64,000 nucleotides of DNA from Myxocyprinus asiaticus (lineage: Eukaryota > Chordata > Actinopteri > Cypriniformes > Catostomidae), in contig NC_059349.1 of assembly GCF_019703515.2 (NCBI RefSeq), forward strand, positions 29,447,744 to 29,511,743, in the 5' to 3' direction. Shown here one piece after another: positions 1 to 13,074 of this stretch; positions within the stretch are counted from its first letter, which is position 1, and every line of letters begins with the position of its first letter. The notes below the pieces were generated by a model. That model ran no database searches, was not told the DNA's origin, and worked only from the letters and a program-made list of their open reading frames with translations. A program made the translations under genes and the position numbers.

Positions 1-446
<446 letters not shown>

Positions 447-518
447 TTATTGCTTAACATTACAATCCTACCCAACCCTAACAATCAAATCTGAAAATTT
501 GAGCACAAAGCGAACTAG

Positions 519-822
519 GCAGTTGGGCAAAAAGCAGAATTTTATAGTTGCTGCCCTTTTAATTCATGAGTTGGATTTTAAACTGAATTGGCAATTTAAT
601 ACAGTCACACAACAGAGGAATTTCGTAAGTCCAAGAGAAGTTGAGACACACCCACAGACATATCAATAATTTTTGTAGTTTTATGAATTTCTTTGAATTA
701 TATTCCAGTTTACTTTCTTAAATTCAAATCTGAATTACAATTCTGCATATTCTCAAATTCTGTAATTCAACTAGAATTTAAAAGGCATTCTCAATTCAAT
801 TCTAAATGCCGCAGAACCCTGC
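519..822. repeat. AT-rich MITE, compact copy
   Basis: A 304-bp AT-rich segment begins GCAGTTGGGCAAAAAGCAG and ends with a sequence whose reverse complement begins GCAGGGTTCTGCGGCATTTA, i.e. imperfect terminal inverted repeats. Both ends match the ends of the much longer copy at 56609-58451, for example the shared TTTAAAAGGCATTC near the right end. No coding capacity and no confident target-site duplication were found. Confidence 0.6.
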
Positions 823-1586
823 TATACTTACACATACACATTTATTGTATGCAAAACATAGTATTGTAATATAGAATAATAGAGTACTATTCAGTATAAT
901 AGTGTGCTTTTAATCTTACTGAGGAGTGCAGTACATTTTATGTTAACCAGTCGTAAACATAGCCTGGCATAGCCCAAATAAAATGGGACCTTTGTTTACA
1001 ATACGGAATAGGAAGTGCTCACCAAGGCATACAAATTTGTTTATATCATTACGACATCTTTACATATCGATGACTCTGGAGGATAAAGTCGGAAGTGGGC
1101 TAATGGAGCAGTTTGTTAATGGAACTGTCCGTCAATAGCTTGTGTTGCAGCCACAGTCATTGTGTCACATGCAGCCATTCTGAAATAAATGTATTAGTGA
1201 TTTCACATCTAGACCCTCTGCTGTGTCACACCACACTGAGGTCTACAAGCTCTGGACTTAATCGAAGCTGATAAACAGTGACTCAAGAGATGTGCTTCAT
1301 TTTGACGAGACATATTGTTTTCTCTAATGCAACAGTTAGTTCTGGCACTCTAATCTGACTGGAGAAGCGTTGTTCAAAGAGTGCTGATATTTCTTATAAC
1401 AGCACTGGAATATTTATGTTTGTACTACTCCACTTGTCTGTGTTTTCAGCATGTTATTCTATGCATTGCTTGGCAAAATGCAAAGCTTAATTTTTGACTT
1501 CTTGTTGAACTATTGTCGATGGAGACAAAATGTATGTAATAAATGGACACATTATTTATAAAAGCAAAATCACATTCTCAATTGTG

Positions 1587-1614
1587 CTGTTGTACTGAAT
1601 ATTCAGTACAACAG
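1587..1614. repeat. 28-bp perfect palindrome
   Basis: Bases 1587-1614 read the same on both strands: the half site CTGTTGTACTGAAT is followed immediately by its exact reverse complement, with no spacer. The flanking bases do not extend the symmetry. The function is unknown. Confidence 0.95.
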
Positions 1615-1629
1615 TACTCTCGCTTATGT

Positions 1630-1850
1630 GAAAATGGTGGGTGCCGCTGTCTTTTTCTGCATATCGCAGCCCCCTTCGGCATATTGCGGCACCGTTTTGC
1701 GGCCCTCTTCAGCCTGTCACGGCCCTTTCGGCATAACGTGCACCCCTTTTCTGCTTCTCTCAGCCCATTCGGCCCGGTTTCTTGGTCGGCCCACTGGGAA
1801 AAATCCTGGTTCTCCCTATGGCCAGTCTGCCCCTGTGTACCGCTGTGACA
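1630..1850. other. GC-rich island-like block in AT-rich intron
   Basis: About 220 bp with recurring CGGC, TTCGGC and GCGGC words (for example GGCATATTGCGGCACCG) stand out against the AT-rich surroundings. Short open frames exist on both strands but resemble no protein I know. It could be an old repeat or a retained GC-rich fragment. Confidence 0.3.
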
Positions 1851-2993
1851 CACTGTTCTCTTGGAGTTTGCTGCCATGGTTACTATGTGCTTGAGATGAT
1901 GGAGTGATCAGTTTCTTGTAGGACTAAGTGAGAGAGAGTAAAAAGATTACTCATCCTGTCCAGTCTATTCTCACTGGAAGAAAAAAAAAGTGTTACATAA
2001 AAGTTTAAGACAGATTCTACAGATAAAATACTAATATAGTAACACCGTGTAGACATGTACACTACTGTAGTCGAATGTCTGTACACATTAGCTCCTTTCA
2101 AACATACAACCATGTAAATTACAGGAAAATCATTTTTACTGGTAAATGTACCACATGTGCTGTTCACACCATCAAAATGGACATTTATAGGTACTAATGA
2201 ACTTCTCATTATTGGAAATTGCAGACCAGTATTTTCAAAAGGGTCATGTTCACACATGACCTCTAACCCTGAAAATTGCAGTAAATTTTCTGGAAAACGC
2301 TGTATGTGTGAAAGGGGCTAATGAACTGAATTTATTTTTCTCATGATCTCATGTGTTTGATCTAAAGGCTTATGCCTATACATACTTTATATTGTATATA
2401 TACTTTATACTGTATGTATATATTGTGTCTATATATTAATTTTATTTAGAAATTTAGAAGTGGATGAACTGAACCAGATGGTGAAGGAAAAGAAGCCAAC
2501 AAGTGACCAATGAGTGAGGACTGATCCCTGTAATAATATAGATACTATTTTTTTTTTTTTTTTGTGATTTTAGGAAAAGATAAACTGTTAGCAACGGGTT
2601 CTAGAAATTTCTCCTCATCTTAACATCATCATGCATCATTGGAGTACTAAATAACAATGAAATGAAATGTGCCCATTATTATAATAGGTTATTGTAATGA
2701 TGATAGCATTTAAATATAAATAATTATTGGCTATAATTAACCATTTTATGCTTAGAAATCACCAACATTTCCATTTAATAGAATTATCGATATAAGAAAC
2801 ACTATCAGCATTATTAACCTGACAGTACTTATCAGATATTACTTATCAGATCAAGTTTCAGATAGAAAAAATAATTAGTAGCGCCCATCAGTAATAAATG
2901 TTTCTCTTTGATGAGTTACAGGTCAGATGTAAAAGGTGCTGTAAGTGATTTTTTTTTTTTTTTTTGTTGAAATGGCATGCAGAAAATCACCTG

Positions 2994-3753
2994 CACTGTA
3001 AAAAAAAAAAAAAAAAAAATGGCCAGGACTTTACAAGATTTAACAGTAATTTCTTAAATTAAAATACTGTATTCAGTGTTTTACTGTAAAATCAATGCAG
3101 GCTAGGTCATTTTCTGTCACAACACAAATTACTGTGAAAAAAGAAATTTGAATATTGCACTGCATTATGGGAAAACTGTGTTTTGTTTGAAGTCACCATT
3201 GAATGGCACCTTCTCTTATTTGTTTCTAATTACATTTCTCCCAGTTGGAGCAATTGTGTATAAGAACACAATTTATTGTACTGTGGAATAATTAGTCAAT
3301 TTAGTGGTTGATTTTATGTTGACCCATGATATACAAACTATACCATATGGTGCATTTGAAAGTAAAGAAATAATTTAATTTTAAATGAAAAAGGAGGAAG
3401 GGATGTCTGCAAAGCTAGGTTGTAATATTGTTGGTTTTATCGCTCATTAACTTTTTTTTTATCATGAGTTGTCAGTCAGGCACGCATAATATCAACACTC
3501 AGCATACAAATTTCAACAATGGTGACAATTAACAAACACTGTATATAAAAAATACAGATGATCATTGTGATTTTACAACACAGCATTGCTACATTACAGT
3601 GATTTATTGGTCCGGTTCACTGCGAAGTCACAGTATACAGTTGTCTTTTAACTGCAATAAATTGTAGAAATACTACTGTACAATATACTGTGAAAGTCAT
3701 GCAGTTAGTAGCCAGAAATTTACTGTAAACTCACACAATTTTTTTTTACAGTG
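2994..3753. mobile_element. CACTG-ended terminal-inverted-repeat element (non-autonomous)
   Basis: The left end is CACTGTAAAAAAAAA and the right end is TTTTTTTTTACAGTG, an inverted pair flanking 760 bp without a credible ORF. Several internal ACTGTAA or TTACAGT words recur in both orientations. The termini recall CACTA/EnSpm-type non-autonomous elements, but no clear 3-bp duplication is visible, so the superfamily is uncertain. Confidence 0.5.
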
Positions 3754-3774
3754 TGTCAAATATTACTGAAATAT

Positions 3775-3985
3775 GTGTCTTTTTTATTTATTTATATATT
3801 TTTATTCCCTTTTCTCCCAATTTGGAGTGCCCACTTCCCACTACTTAGTAGGTCCTCATGGTGGCATGGTTTCTCACCTCAATCCAGGTGGCGGCGGACA
3901 AGTCTCAGTTGCCTCCGCTTCTGAGACGTCAATCCGTGCATCTTATCACGAGGCTCGTTGTGCAGGACACAAGATGCCACAGTTG
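3775..3985. repeat. Fragment of a widespread teleost interspersed repeat
   Basis: The stretch around CCCTTTTCTCCCAATTTGGA, through the GGTGGCGGCGGACAAG and GAGACGTCAATCCGTGC words, matches from memory a very common fish repeat of uncertain class. It runs into the tandem repeat at 3972. Confidence 0.45.
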
Positions 3986-4155
3986 TGGCGCTTGGACAGT
4001 GCGTGCGCTGTTTGTGGTGTAATGGAAGTCTGTCGTATGGCTCTAAAGACACCACAGTTGCGGCGTTTGGACAGCGCATTGCACTGCTTGTGGTGTAGTG
4101 TGAGGTCTAGATGCACGAACCGAAAGATGCCGCAGTTTCGGCACCTGGACAGGAC
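3972..4155 (+). repeat. ~76-bp minisatellite, about 2.5 units
   Basis: Three unit starts are visible at 3972 (AGATGCCACAGTTGTGGCG), 4047 (AGACACCACAGTTGCGGCG) and 4124 (AGATGCCGCAGTTTCGGCA), spaced 75 and 77 bp apart. The unit also contains GGACAG and a TGGTGTA word. A 138-residue reading through it is a by-product of the repeat. Confidence 0.75.
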
Positions 4156-4269
4156 ATTTGTGTTGCTTAGGAATGTGTTGAGTCAATAGAAAACGTGGTA
4201 AACATAGCGACTGCGGACGCCTGAATGTAATTGTTGCTAGATTTCGAAGATCGAAAACAGAAAAGCAAA

Positions 4270-6335
4270 ACATATATACACAGAATCAATATTTAACTCC
4301 CACTACTGAGTACCCAAAAACCGTCACACATAAAACTCTGAATCCTCAACCAAAATTCTTGGATCTTAACACACCACCAGAAAAATAGAATCGATGTAAA
4401 ATCTTGAATCGTATAAGGCGAACCCTTGCATCTCTAGATGCAGACTCCTAGCCCACACTCCTTCTTCCAATACCAAGTTTAAATCTTTCTCCCATAATCT
4501 CTTGACAGAAGTTAAAGCTCCATCCCCCAGACTCTGAATTAGCAGGGAGTAATACACTGATGCCTCATGACCTTTCCCAAAAGCAATAATCACCACTCCC
4601 AGAGTATCTGCTGCTTTAGGGGGGTGTATGCTACTCCCAAAGATAGTACAGAGCAGATGGCACAGCTGTAAATACCTAAAGAACTGAGATCTGGGAAATT
4701 TTCAAAGGTTCTCAACACTCCACTTTCATATAGGTCACCGAGTGTTTTAACTTTCCTCACAATCCACTCTGACCCATCGGCATCGCCAGGTCATTTTTAC
4801 GGGGCTTCAGCCCCGAATGGTTTGACTGTAGCCCCGAATGTAATTTTAAATGTAGGCAACGCAATAATATTGCTACATGACACCCCCCCAGCTCCCGCTA
4901 AGCCCCGAACCGCCTCAAGTCCTAGAAATGCCCCTGCTCTGACCAGCAGAAAGGGGACTTATTAATACATAATTTTGGGTTCAGCCACATTCTTGAGGCA
5001 ACATTTAAATAAATGTCCGAATTAAACACTCTGGACTTTGTCCATATCGAGTGCAAATGCGAGATAACGGGGTGTAACTTAACTTCTCCGATTAGTTTGA
5101 TAGAAAGGCTTTGCAATGGCAAAATGGGGCAAGAACTTCCTGTTAAATACCAAACCTGGGAGAGGCTCTCTCAGGTGGAAGCGACCAATGCGGCAAATGT
5201 CTGAGACTGAATGCATAATAATAAAACAAAATATTGGGTAGGCCTAGCCCATCTTGTCAATCGGCCTATGCAACTTACTGAAATGTAATCTGGGACGTTT
5301 ACCATTCCAGATGAAGGACTTCGCTATGCTATCAAATTGCTTGAAATAAGAGAGGGGGACATCTATAGGGAGAGATTGTAGCCGGTAGTTGAATTTTGGA
5401 ATAAAATTCATTTTAATAACATTAACCTTCCCAATCATAGATAAATGTAATGAAGCCCACCTGCCCACATCGCTCGAAAACCTTTTTATTAAAGCGTCAA
5501 GATTAACTAAATCACACAAATTTGCTGGGAATAAAATCCCCAAATACTTAATGCCCTGTTTGGGCCACTGGAAGGCGTCTGGCTTAAAAGACGTTGCCGG
5601 GCAGTACGCTGTCAGAGCCAAAGCTTCGGATTTAGACCAATTAACTCTGTATCCCGAGAACTTAGAAAATGAATGAATAATTCAGTGGAGGCAAAGCATA
5701 GATCTAGTAGGGTCAGAGACGAATAATAAAATATCATCTGCGTAAAGCAAAAGCTTATGCGCCACACCTCCCACCACCCCTGGAAAATCATCCTCCTTTC
5801 TTATCGCGGCTACTAATGGTTCCATGGCAAGACAGAACAATAAAGGGGAAAGAGGGTAACCTTGCCGGGTGCCCCCATCCAGAGTAAAATAATCTGAAAT
5901 TAATCCATTCGTTTGTACCGCCGCTACCTGGGTGTCTATAAAGTAACCTAATCCAACCAATAAAAGTATTCCCGAACCCATACATTTCCAAAATCTTAAA
6001 AAGATAATCCCATTCTACCATATCAAATGCCTTTTCAGCATCAAGTGAGATGGCAGCAACCGGAGTCTGATCATTCACCACTGACCACATGATATTGATG
6101 AAACGCCTAATGTTATCAGAAGAGCTGTGCCCCGAATAAACCCCACCTGATCTATATGCATAAGAGATGTCACAACTTTACTTAATCGGTTAGCCAAAAT
6201 TTTTGCTAATATTTTTACGTCTAGCTGGATCAGGGAGATTGGACGATAACTCTTACACTCGCTTGGATCTTTGTCCTTTTTAAGAATCAGACTGATCCGG
6301 GCTTGAGTCATGGTTGGCAGAAGCTTTCCAATCAA
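4270..6335 (-). pseudogene. L1-like LINE ORF2 relic (reverse transcriptase, 5'-truncated)
   Basis: Read on the minus strand from 6335 to about 4270, this is the 3' part of a fish L1-like LINE. Reverse-transcriptase motifs appear in order: CKSYRPISLIQLDVKILAKI, HIDQVGFIRG, the palm-A block AISLDAEKAFDMVEWDYLF, RQGYPLSPLLFCLAMEPL and the catalytic box LLLYADDILLFVSDP. They are followed by the thumb-like KYLGILF...MIGKVNVIKMNFIPKFNYR and C-terminal EKDLNLVLEEGVWAR. The blocks fall in different frames with several stops, so the copy is dead. Sequence at 4750-4920, rich in AGCCCCGAA words, does not fit and may be a later insertion. No endonuclease domain remains. Assignment to the L1/Tx1 group is from motif memory. 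Confidence 0.8.
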
Positions 6336-8934
6336 TTTTTAATATTGAATGAATTATACGTTTCTTTTTCTGCCATTTTTGAAATTCCATTGTTCTGGAA
6401 TTACCTTCTCTGTGAAGGATACATGTGATGCTACCTTACAATTTGGCCACAACAAGGTATTATAGAAGAAAGCATAATTAAGTTGTCTACCTTTTGGAAC
6501 AGCTTTCATGTCGTGATCGCCTATCATGCCTTCAAATGCTTCTTACAGAGGCAGCTCACTAGGTTTTGAAACAGAGCAAATGTAACCAGTATCTCACAGG
6601 CTGTGACAGATAGATTTGCCATTTATATGCCATTCGTATTCAAATGAACTGTGCATAATGGACATTCTACACCAAACAAAGCAGAGGGTAGATGTTAAAA
6701 TCTTCATTGATATGACAGCACATGTATAGTAGTGAATATGCACCCTGGGCATCTATTTCATTAGTCTACAGACCAAATAAAAGCACAGATACTGAATCTG
6801 AACCCTTCTTATCATTGGAAAGGACTGTGTGATGTTGACTCTCCCAGAGTGAGTGCTGAGCATTGGTCGTATCCGCTGCGGAGTTCCTTTGTGTAACATC
6901 ATCCAAATGTGATTAAATATAGCAGGAGGACTACACAGGAGGAGCGGTAGGCAATAGACTTTACAGCAGAAGTCACCAATTAGTGGACCACAATCCAGAT
7001 CCAAACCCAAGACTGCATCTATCCAGACTGAATCATTTGTTGTAAATTATAAACATAGTGTTGTTTTTGCCACATTCTCATTGATTCACAGCCAGCAAAA
7101 ACAAGACCCACACTGTTTGTAAATGGCAAAGTTTCAGGTTTGATGCATCCGTTCATCCGTCTGTCCGTCCATCTATCTATCTATCCAACATCTAGTGTTT
7201 ATGTTTATACTCTGAGGTTGTGTGTTTTTTTAAAGGCTTATTTACGTGTTTAATCCACTTAGATTAAATCTGTCCCATTACTAACCGGAGTGAGCTGAGG
7301 GGTTGTAATGACTACTTTGCAAAATGGGGTAATTAACTGACAGGCCAGGCTGTAATTCTTATTTTGTGGGATATTTGGCCTGCGGTTTGGCTCCGCCGCT
7401 CTTTACAAAAGTGAGGTTGCATGTATTCCTCCCTCCCTTGTTTCCTGTGCACGTGCAGCGCATCCTGAGGAGACGGTCGCCACGGGAACCTGCCATGGTT
7501 CAGTGTGCGAGGCTGCAAGAGAGGTGACGTAATGCTCCTCGCTGCTCCTGCTCATGAAGGCTGCAGTAATTTGGAGAGGGGAGGAGAGCACAGGCAGAAT
7601 GTGTGTGTGTTGTGTGTTTGTAGGAAGTGTAGTAGCAGCAGGATTTTGCAAACCACAGCATCACTACAGTATTGTCTTCATCTCCTTCTACATGTAGCTC
7701 TTGTTCATCGTGAAACCCTAGCAAGAGAGTTCTGTTTAAAAGGTGTCAAAAAGGCCCCGATATACTTCAGGATAAGTTCTTCTTCATTCTTCATTCAAGG
7801 GTAAAGAAAAAGAACAGCCAAGCAATGGTATACTGTTTGCAAACATTCAGACACTGGCCACACCGCTGTGGGAGGCATTTAGAGATATATTTAAATATGA
7901 GGACATTACATGTAAAACCTTAATTAATGTGACATTAAAATGTGTCATCAATGAGCTTATGCCTCATTCTGTTATTAGAATTCAAACTAGAACAGTAAAA
8001 TACATGGCACTTGATGATTTAAAGTAATATACTGTATATGCAGTAGAAAATGTGCAATTTGTCTGGTTTATATTCTGAATTCATGACGCTAATGCGCTAA
8101 CATGCTATACGTGGCCATACTATGCACCGAATACACTCTGTTATTGTAATTCATAATGACACTGATACAACTGCAAAGATGGGTGTATAAAAGAGTGTTA
8201 ATGGAGAAAATACAGACAAAAGAATGATGATAGGCATACCTTAATTTGGGCAGATGTGTGAATGGCTTTCACTTCAGAAGGCACATGAGTGAAGCAGCAT
8301 ATAAAACAAAAGAGTGAATGGACACTTAAGAGTATCTGAGTACATTTGATTCCTTTTGTAGACTAGTTAAACAAAACAAAAAAATGCATTACATGTTCTT
8401 GAAAAATGTCTTTACGCAAACAATCGTACAGATGTAGGTAAATTTGCACCAGCTCCAGTTTAACAAGCCAGCTTAACAAGCCTATAAAGAACAATATTCA
8501 CAGTGTAGACCCACTGGCTCTTCAAATCCTTTTACATATTAGGGTTTGGGTTAGGACAGTATTAACTAGGGTTAGGTTTTATGTTAAGATGAGAATTATA
8601 TAAATGCAATTACTACTCAAATGTTGCCAAAAATTGGACACGCTGTTCCTCTCATATCACATTCTTTCAAAGAACTAAGTAAAAGATCGCAGTTTTTCAC
8701 TGTTGAGTATGCGCACGACTGTAGTTATAGCCACAAGGAGGTAGTAAAGACATCCAAAAAGCAAGTTTTTAGCAGACAAAACATTTTCTGTTGCAGATTT
8801 TACAGTGAGATCAGTCTGCTGCTGCATTTCTCAAACCCCTTTCTCCATTCCACATATCTGAACTGGTCATCGTGACGCACCATTTAGAATACGAAAGCAA
8901 ACACGAAAGAGATTTCAGAGCTTTGGAAAAAGAG

Positions 8935-9225
8935 AAGATTATCAGTGAATAATGATTTAAATTCAGATCTATTCCTCATGCAACGTTATCGTACAGTATG
9001 TCTTCAGAAAACTTTGAGCATAGTGCATGAAACAAATGGACTACATTTGTGCTAAATGAATGCCTTTTATTTGTTCTTTTTGGAGCTTGACGCCATGGTT
9101 TCTATCAACTGTCATTGTCTGGAAAAGAGCTACATGAAGATTCTGCAATAACAGCATGTGAGTTTGGAATGACAACAGGGTGAGTAAATAATGACAGAAT
9201 TAAAATTTTGTGTGAACTATTCCTA
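8935..9225. repeat. Degenerate TTAA-type MITE (shared family)
   Basis: The right part contains GGTGAGTAAATAATGACAGA and GTGAACTATTCCTAAG, matching the right ends of the copies at 30695-31150 and 50735-51018. The internal TTTTGGAGCTTGACGCCATG also matches 50735-51018. The terminal TTAA is mutated here. Confidence 0.55.
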
Positions 9226-9809
9226 AGCCTTTGGCCTAAGATCTGACAAGAATACTTTCAAAACTTCAAAAAATATTTTTGCAAGCATTGAATTGCATTT
9301 CCTTCAAGGCTAGAAACAATAAAAGCCAATACTGGACTTTATTTAGCACTCTTCACTCCAACACCATCAACCAGTCATTAATTTTAGGAGTGAAAATGTA
9401 TTTGCAGGTCAACAGAATGAAGAGGCTTCATCAAATGCTTATCACAGCCATAAAAAACGTTTAGTTAAGAATGGGGAAGATTCGCTTTTTGTCACTGTGT
9501 GTTACAAAAATGTGTTACAGTATCTGATTATGGTGTTTATATTAACTGCAGGTTAATTAATTGCTATTTTAATTTGCAGATTGTTGAGCCACAATTTGCC
9601 TGTAAAATTGACTTTTGCACCCACCTGTTTTGATATGCTGGGGGAAATTGTTTAATACCTCCACAGAGAAGAATTTCGCTTAGATAATCAATGTACAACA
9701 AGGCTTTACTTGTTTTGCCAAATATGTTTTAAATAAATGATTGGTGCTAAACATTTTTAGAGAACTAGTTAATGTAGATTTTTAAAACATAAAAATAGGC
9801 TTTAGGCCT

Positions 9810-10275
9810 AAGACTATCCATCCATCTTCTATAGCTGCTTGTCCTATGTAGGGTTGTGGGTAGTGCTGGAAGCAGGGAAACAAATGTCTTTGTTTTAAAG
9901 GTGATGTGTGTAATGTAAGGTGGCCATGAAGTGCAAAACAACACAAGTCTGAAAACACAATGGCAAATCAAATGAAATGAAAATAACAATTCAAAGACAC
10001 AATAACAAATCCTAAAACAGTGCCGGAGGCAGAGAAACACTCTGGAAAGTCCATCACAGGGATGACACACACACACACACTCACACCGACAGGCAATTTA
10101 GAATTTTCAATTCACTTAACCTGCATGTTTTTGCACTGTAGGGGAAACTGGAGGAATCCCACATGAACATGGGGAGAACATGCAAACTCCACATGTAGAA
10201 AGACCTTGGGTGAGCTGGGACTCACCCAAGGTCAGTGCTACCCACTGTGCTGCACCACTGGGGTGATGCCACCCA
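9810..10275. repeat. Widespread teleost repeat, interrupted internally
   Basis: The left piece (CTATCCATCCATCTTCTATA, GGGTTGTGGG) and right piece (CCATCACAGGGATGACACAC, CCTGCATGTTTTTGCACTG, GGGGAGAACATGCAAACTCC, CTACCCACTGTGCTGC) belong to one very common fish repeat, recalled from memory and possibly a LINE 3' region. The two pieces are separated by roughly 9875-10035, which contains other repeat material, including a segment related in inverse orientation to 16985-17155. Confidence 0.5.
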
Positions 10276-10305
10276 TATGTTTTTGAACAAAAGTCTTTGT
10301 TTTAA

Positions 10306-11920
10306 AGGGGTTATGAATTGGAAAATCAAATTTACCATGATGTCTTGACATATAAGATTTCATAGCACTATAAAAACATACTGTAAATTTCAGAACCGAA
10401 AACTTCTTTGTTAGTTCAAAAAAAGGCTTTTTTGAAACCAAGGTGCCAAAATGACTTGTTCTCTACTTCCTCTTCACTAATATGTCATAGTGAGGTATTA
10501 CATCAGCACAGGCCAGCCTCTGCATAAACAGATCAATGCCTTCTTTATCGTCAACACTGCTTAGGCCTGCCCACCGGTCTTGCCGTTAGAGTAGAGCGGT
10601 GAGTTTATTTTTGGAGCAACAGGAGGTGTGTCACGATTGCCACGAAGATGTTAAGACTTTGTGCAGTGCCAGGTTGTGGGAAACTAGATTTCTTGCATTT
10701 GCTTCGCAAGGATCCCAACATTAAGAAAGAGTGGCTGATGTTTATTTTTAATGAAGTCCCAGATCTCGTCGGTAAGATTGTGTTTGTTTGCTTGCTTCAT
10801 TTTACCGATGATTCTTTCACAAACAAGACACAGTTCGAAGCAGGCTTTGCAGAGAGACTTAAATTAAAAGTTGATGCAGTTCCAACTATATTGGACCCGA
10901 CAGTGATGTCGCAAAAAACAAGTGTGAGTATCCAAGTTAATTGTTTTGCTTCGTATATTACAGACTGTTAGATGTGTACTGATTTGATTTGATCCTAGTG
11001 ATTTTAGACACTCGTGTTTTAGTTTTAATGCACAGGGATCTCTAAGCAGCATATATTTTCTTGTTCTGTTGGCATGATGGCACAATTGCCACAGATGCAC
11101 CTAAAGAGTATTGATATCAATATATTTAGACAATCTCTTTCCTTTTTAATGAAAACATGACTCATTGTAATGAACAACATATGCATTTGTCACTACACTG
11201 ACTATATTATGAAAGATGATTATATGACGAATGACAGTGTGACAAACACCGGTGAATGTATCCTGTATATGTTTATATGTTGCACGGTAAGTGTATCCTT
11301 TCACAGTTATAAATGTGATAGCACCATGTATTTACACTTTATTTGGTACTGTCATGTGTTACTCAGCATTTTTAAAACACAGAAATGTTTCACTGTTGGA
11401 AAATGCCCCAACTATGTAACAAGATACAAACCGTTGTGTTGCGTCTTGGTTTAAACAACAATAAAAGTAATACCTATTACACAAATAGACAAGTAAATTA
11501 CAGTGATTACTTAAAACACTGTCACAGACTGCAGTATCCGTGGTGTTTGTGGAGGGGGTTAATTTTCTTCAAATTCGGGATCAGACTCTGGCTCAAACAT
11601 GTATGGATGAATTCCTCAGGTTGTCATTTTTTTAACCATCCCAATTTTTCAAAACAACCCCACACGCGCATAATGGTGGGGGCATTTACACTTATCCACA
11701 TGCAAAGATGTTACCAATCACAGCAGTGGGGGTTTACACTGAAGTCTTCAAGGACACATGCCCCAAAAAACGGAGCATTTGAATCAGAGGCACATAAACT
11801 GGATAGAAAATGACCAGTTACTCCTAAATTATGACTACTTTTAATGAAAAATCACTCTAACATTATAAGTGGACCTCAAGGATCATTATAATATAAAATA
11901 AATTCCAATTCATGACACCT
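10306..11920 (+). mobile_element. Kolobok-like DNA transposon with TTAA duplication and THAP ORF
   Basis: The left end is AGGGGTTATGAATTGGAAA and the reverse complement of the right end is AGGTGTCATGAATTGGAATT, giving ~20-bp inverted termini. Both ends abut TTAA (10302-10305 and 11921-11924). A TTAA target and a THAP-domain protein are hallmarks of the Kolobok superfamily. The left flank plus right flank, joined across the element, reconstitute a sequence present uninterrupted at 9880-9916. At 1,615 bp the element is too short for a complete transposase, so it is probably internally deleted. Confidence 0.75.
10648..10971 (+). CDS. THAP zinc-finger domain ORF of the Kolobok-like element (partial)
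   Basis: THAP domains are C2CH zinc fingers that bind DNA and are found in Kolobok and P-type transposases and in host factors. This 107-residue frame starts MLRLCAVPGCG with the first cysteine pair at residues 5 and 10 (C-x4-C). Trp29 follows in KKEWL, the second half is C48-x2-H51 in VCLLHF, and the closing AVPTI motif is at 77-81. This is the expected THAP layout and spacing. A GTGAGT splice-donor-like site lies near 10924, just after the domain, so residues after about 92 are likely intron read-through. No downstream catalytic exon is recognised before the element ends at 11920. It looks like the first exon of a decayed or deleted transposase and is probably not functional. Confidence 0.7.
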   Translation: MLRLCAVPGCGKLDFLHLLRKDPNIKKEWLMFIFNEVPDLVGKIVFVCLLHFTDDSFTNKTQFEAGFAERLKLKVDAVPTILDPTVMSQKTSVSIQVNCFASYITDC

Positions 11921-13074
11921 TTAAAGGTGATGTGTGTAATGTTTTTTAAATCACAGTAAATTTAAAACAGAACATTTCAAGAGCCAATGCTTTTTGACAT
12001 ACAATTTGTCATCATACACAACATAAAATGGCTTATCAATTACCCTTATATTTTGATTGCCAAACTATTTTATATGTCTGGCTTGACAGGACCATGTTGT
12101 TTGATTGCCAATTTGTCTTGAATCTGCAATAGAAACGAAACACTGTTACACACACGTTCATCGATAGCTCTCGCCATGTTGGCAATCTGTCACACTGCTG
12201 GCACGCACTAATACTAAAGTTACCTTTGATTTGGCACTACATATGGGCAGATTAATTTCTGCTCAAATATGTCTCAATGAGGGCTCATTGCAGTACCATA
12301 TTTTACCATAGATTTACATTGGGAAAAATGAGGGGCGCTGTGGAGTTCGGGAAGGCAGCAGACTCTCTGCCACACGTGCTTGAACAACTCAACTCAAATC
12401 AAATCAAATCACTTTTATTGTCACACAACCATATACACAAGTGCAATAGTGGGTGAAAGTCTTGGGTGCAGTTCCGAGCAACATAGCAGTCATGACAGTG
12501 ATGAGATATATACCAATTTACAATAAACATCAGATTTACACATCACAATTTACATATCTAATATACACATAATTACACACAATATACAAATAATAATATA
12601 CAATGTACAGTATACAATACACACAATATAGAATACACATACACACAATATAGAATACACATTATACAATAAAAATAGGATATATAGTATATATAAAATA
12701 TACAGTAGGTTGTATTGTTGTATTGACATTCAGGCTGTCGGTTGATAGTCAGTTGCCAGTGTGTTGTTAAGAGAGAATATCATTTATGACAGTCCAGTGT
12801 GAGATAATAAGATTAATAAAGTGCAGTGCTGATGTATATTGATCGTGAGAGATCAAGAGTTCAAAAGTCTGATTGCTTAACGGAAGAAGCTGTCATGAAG
12901 TCAGCTGGTGCGGGTCCTGATGCTGTGATACCGCCTGCCTGATGGTAGCAGTGAGAGCAGCCCATGGCTCGGGTGGCTGGAGTTTCTGATGATCCTCCGA
13001 GCTTTTTTCACACACCGCCTGGTATATATGTCCTGGAGGGAGGGAAGCTCACCTCCGATGATGTATCTGGCATT

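Noticed and set aside
1883..2257. 124-residue minus-strand frame
   Set aside because: No recognisable domain, AT-rich codon content, no splice or promoter context; likely chance.
3773..4189. 138-residue frame
   Set aside because: It runs through a fish repeat and a ~76-bp minisatellite; periodic similarity explains it.
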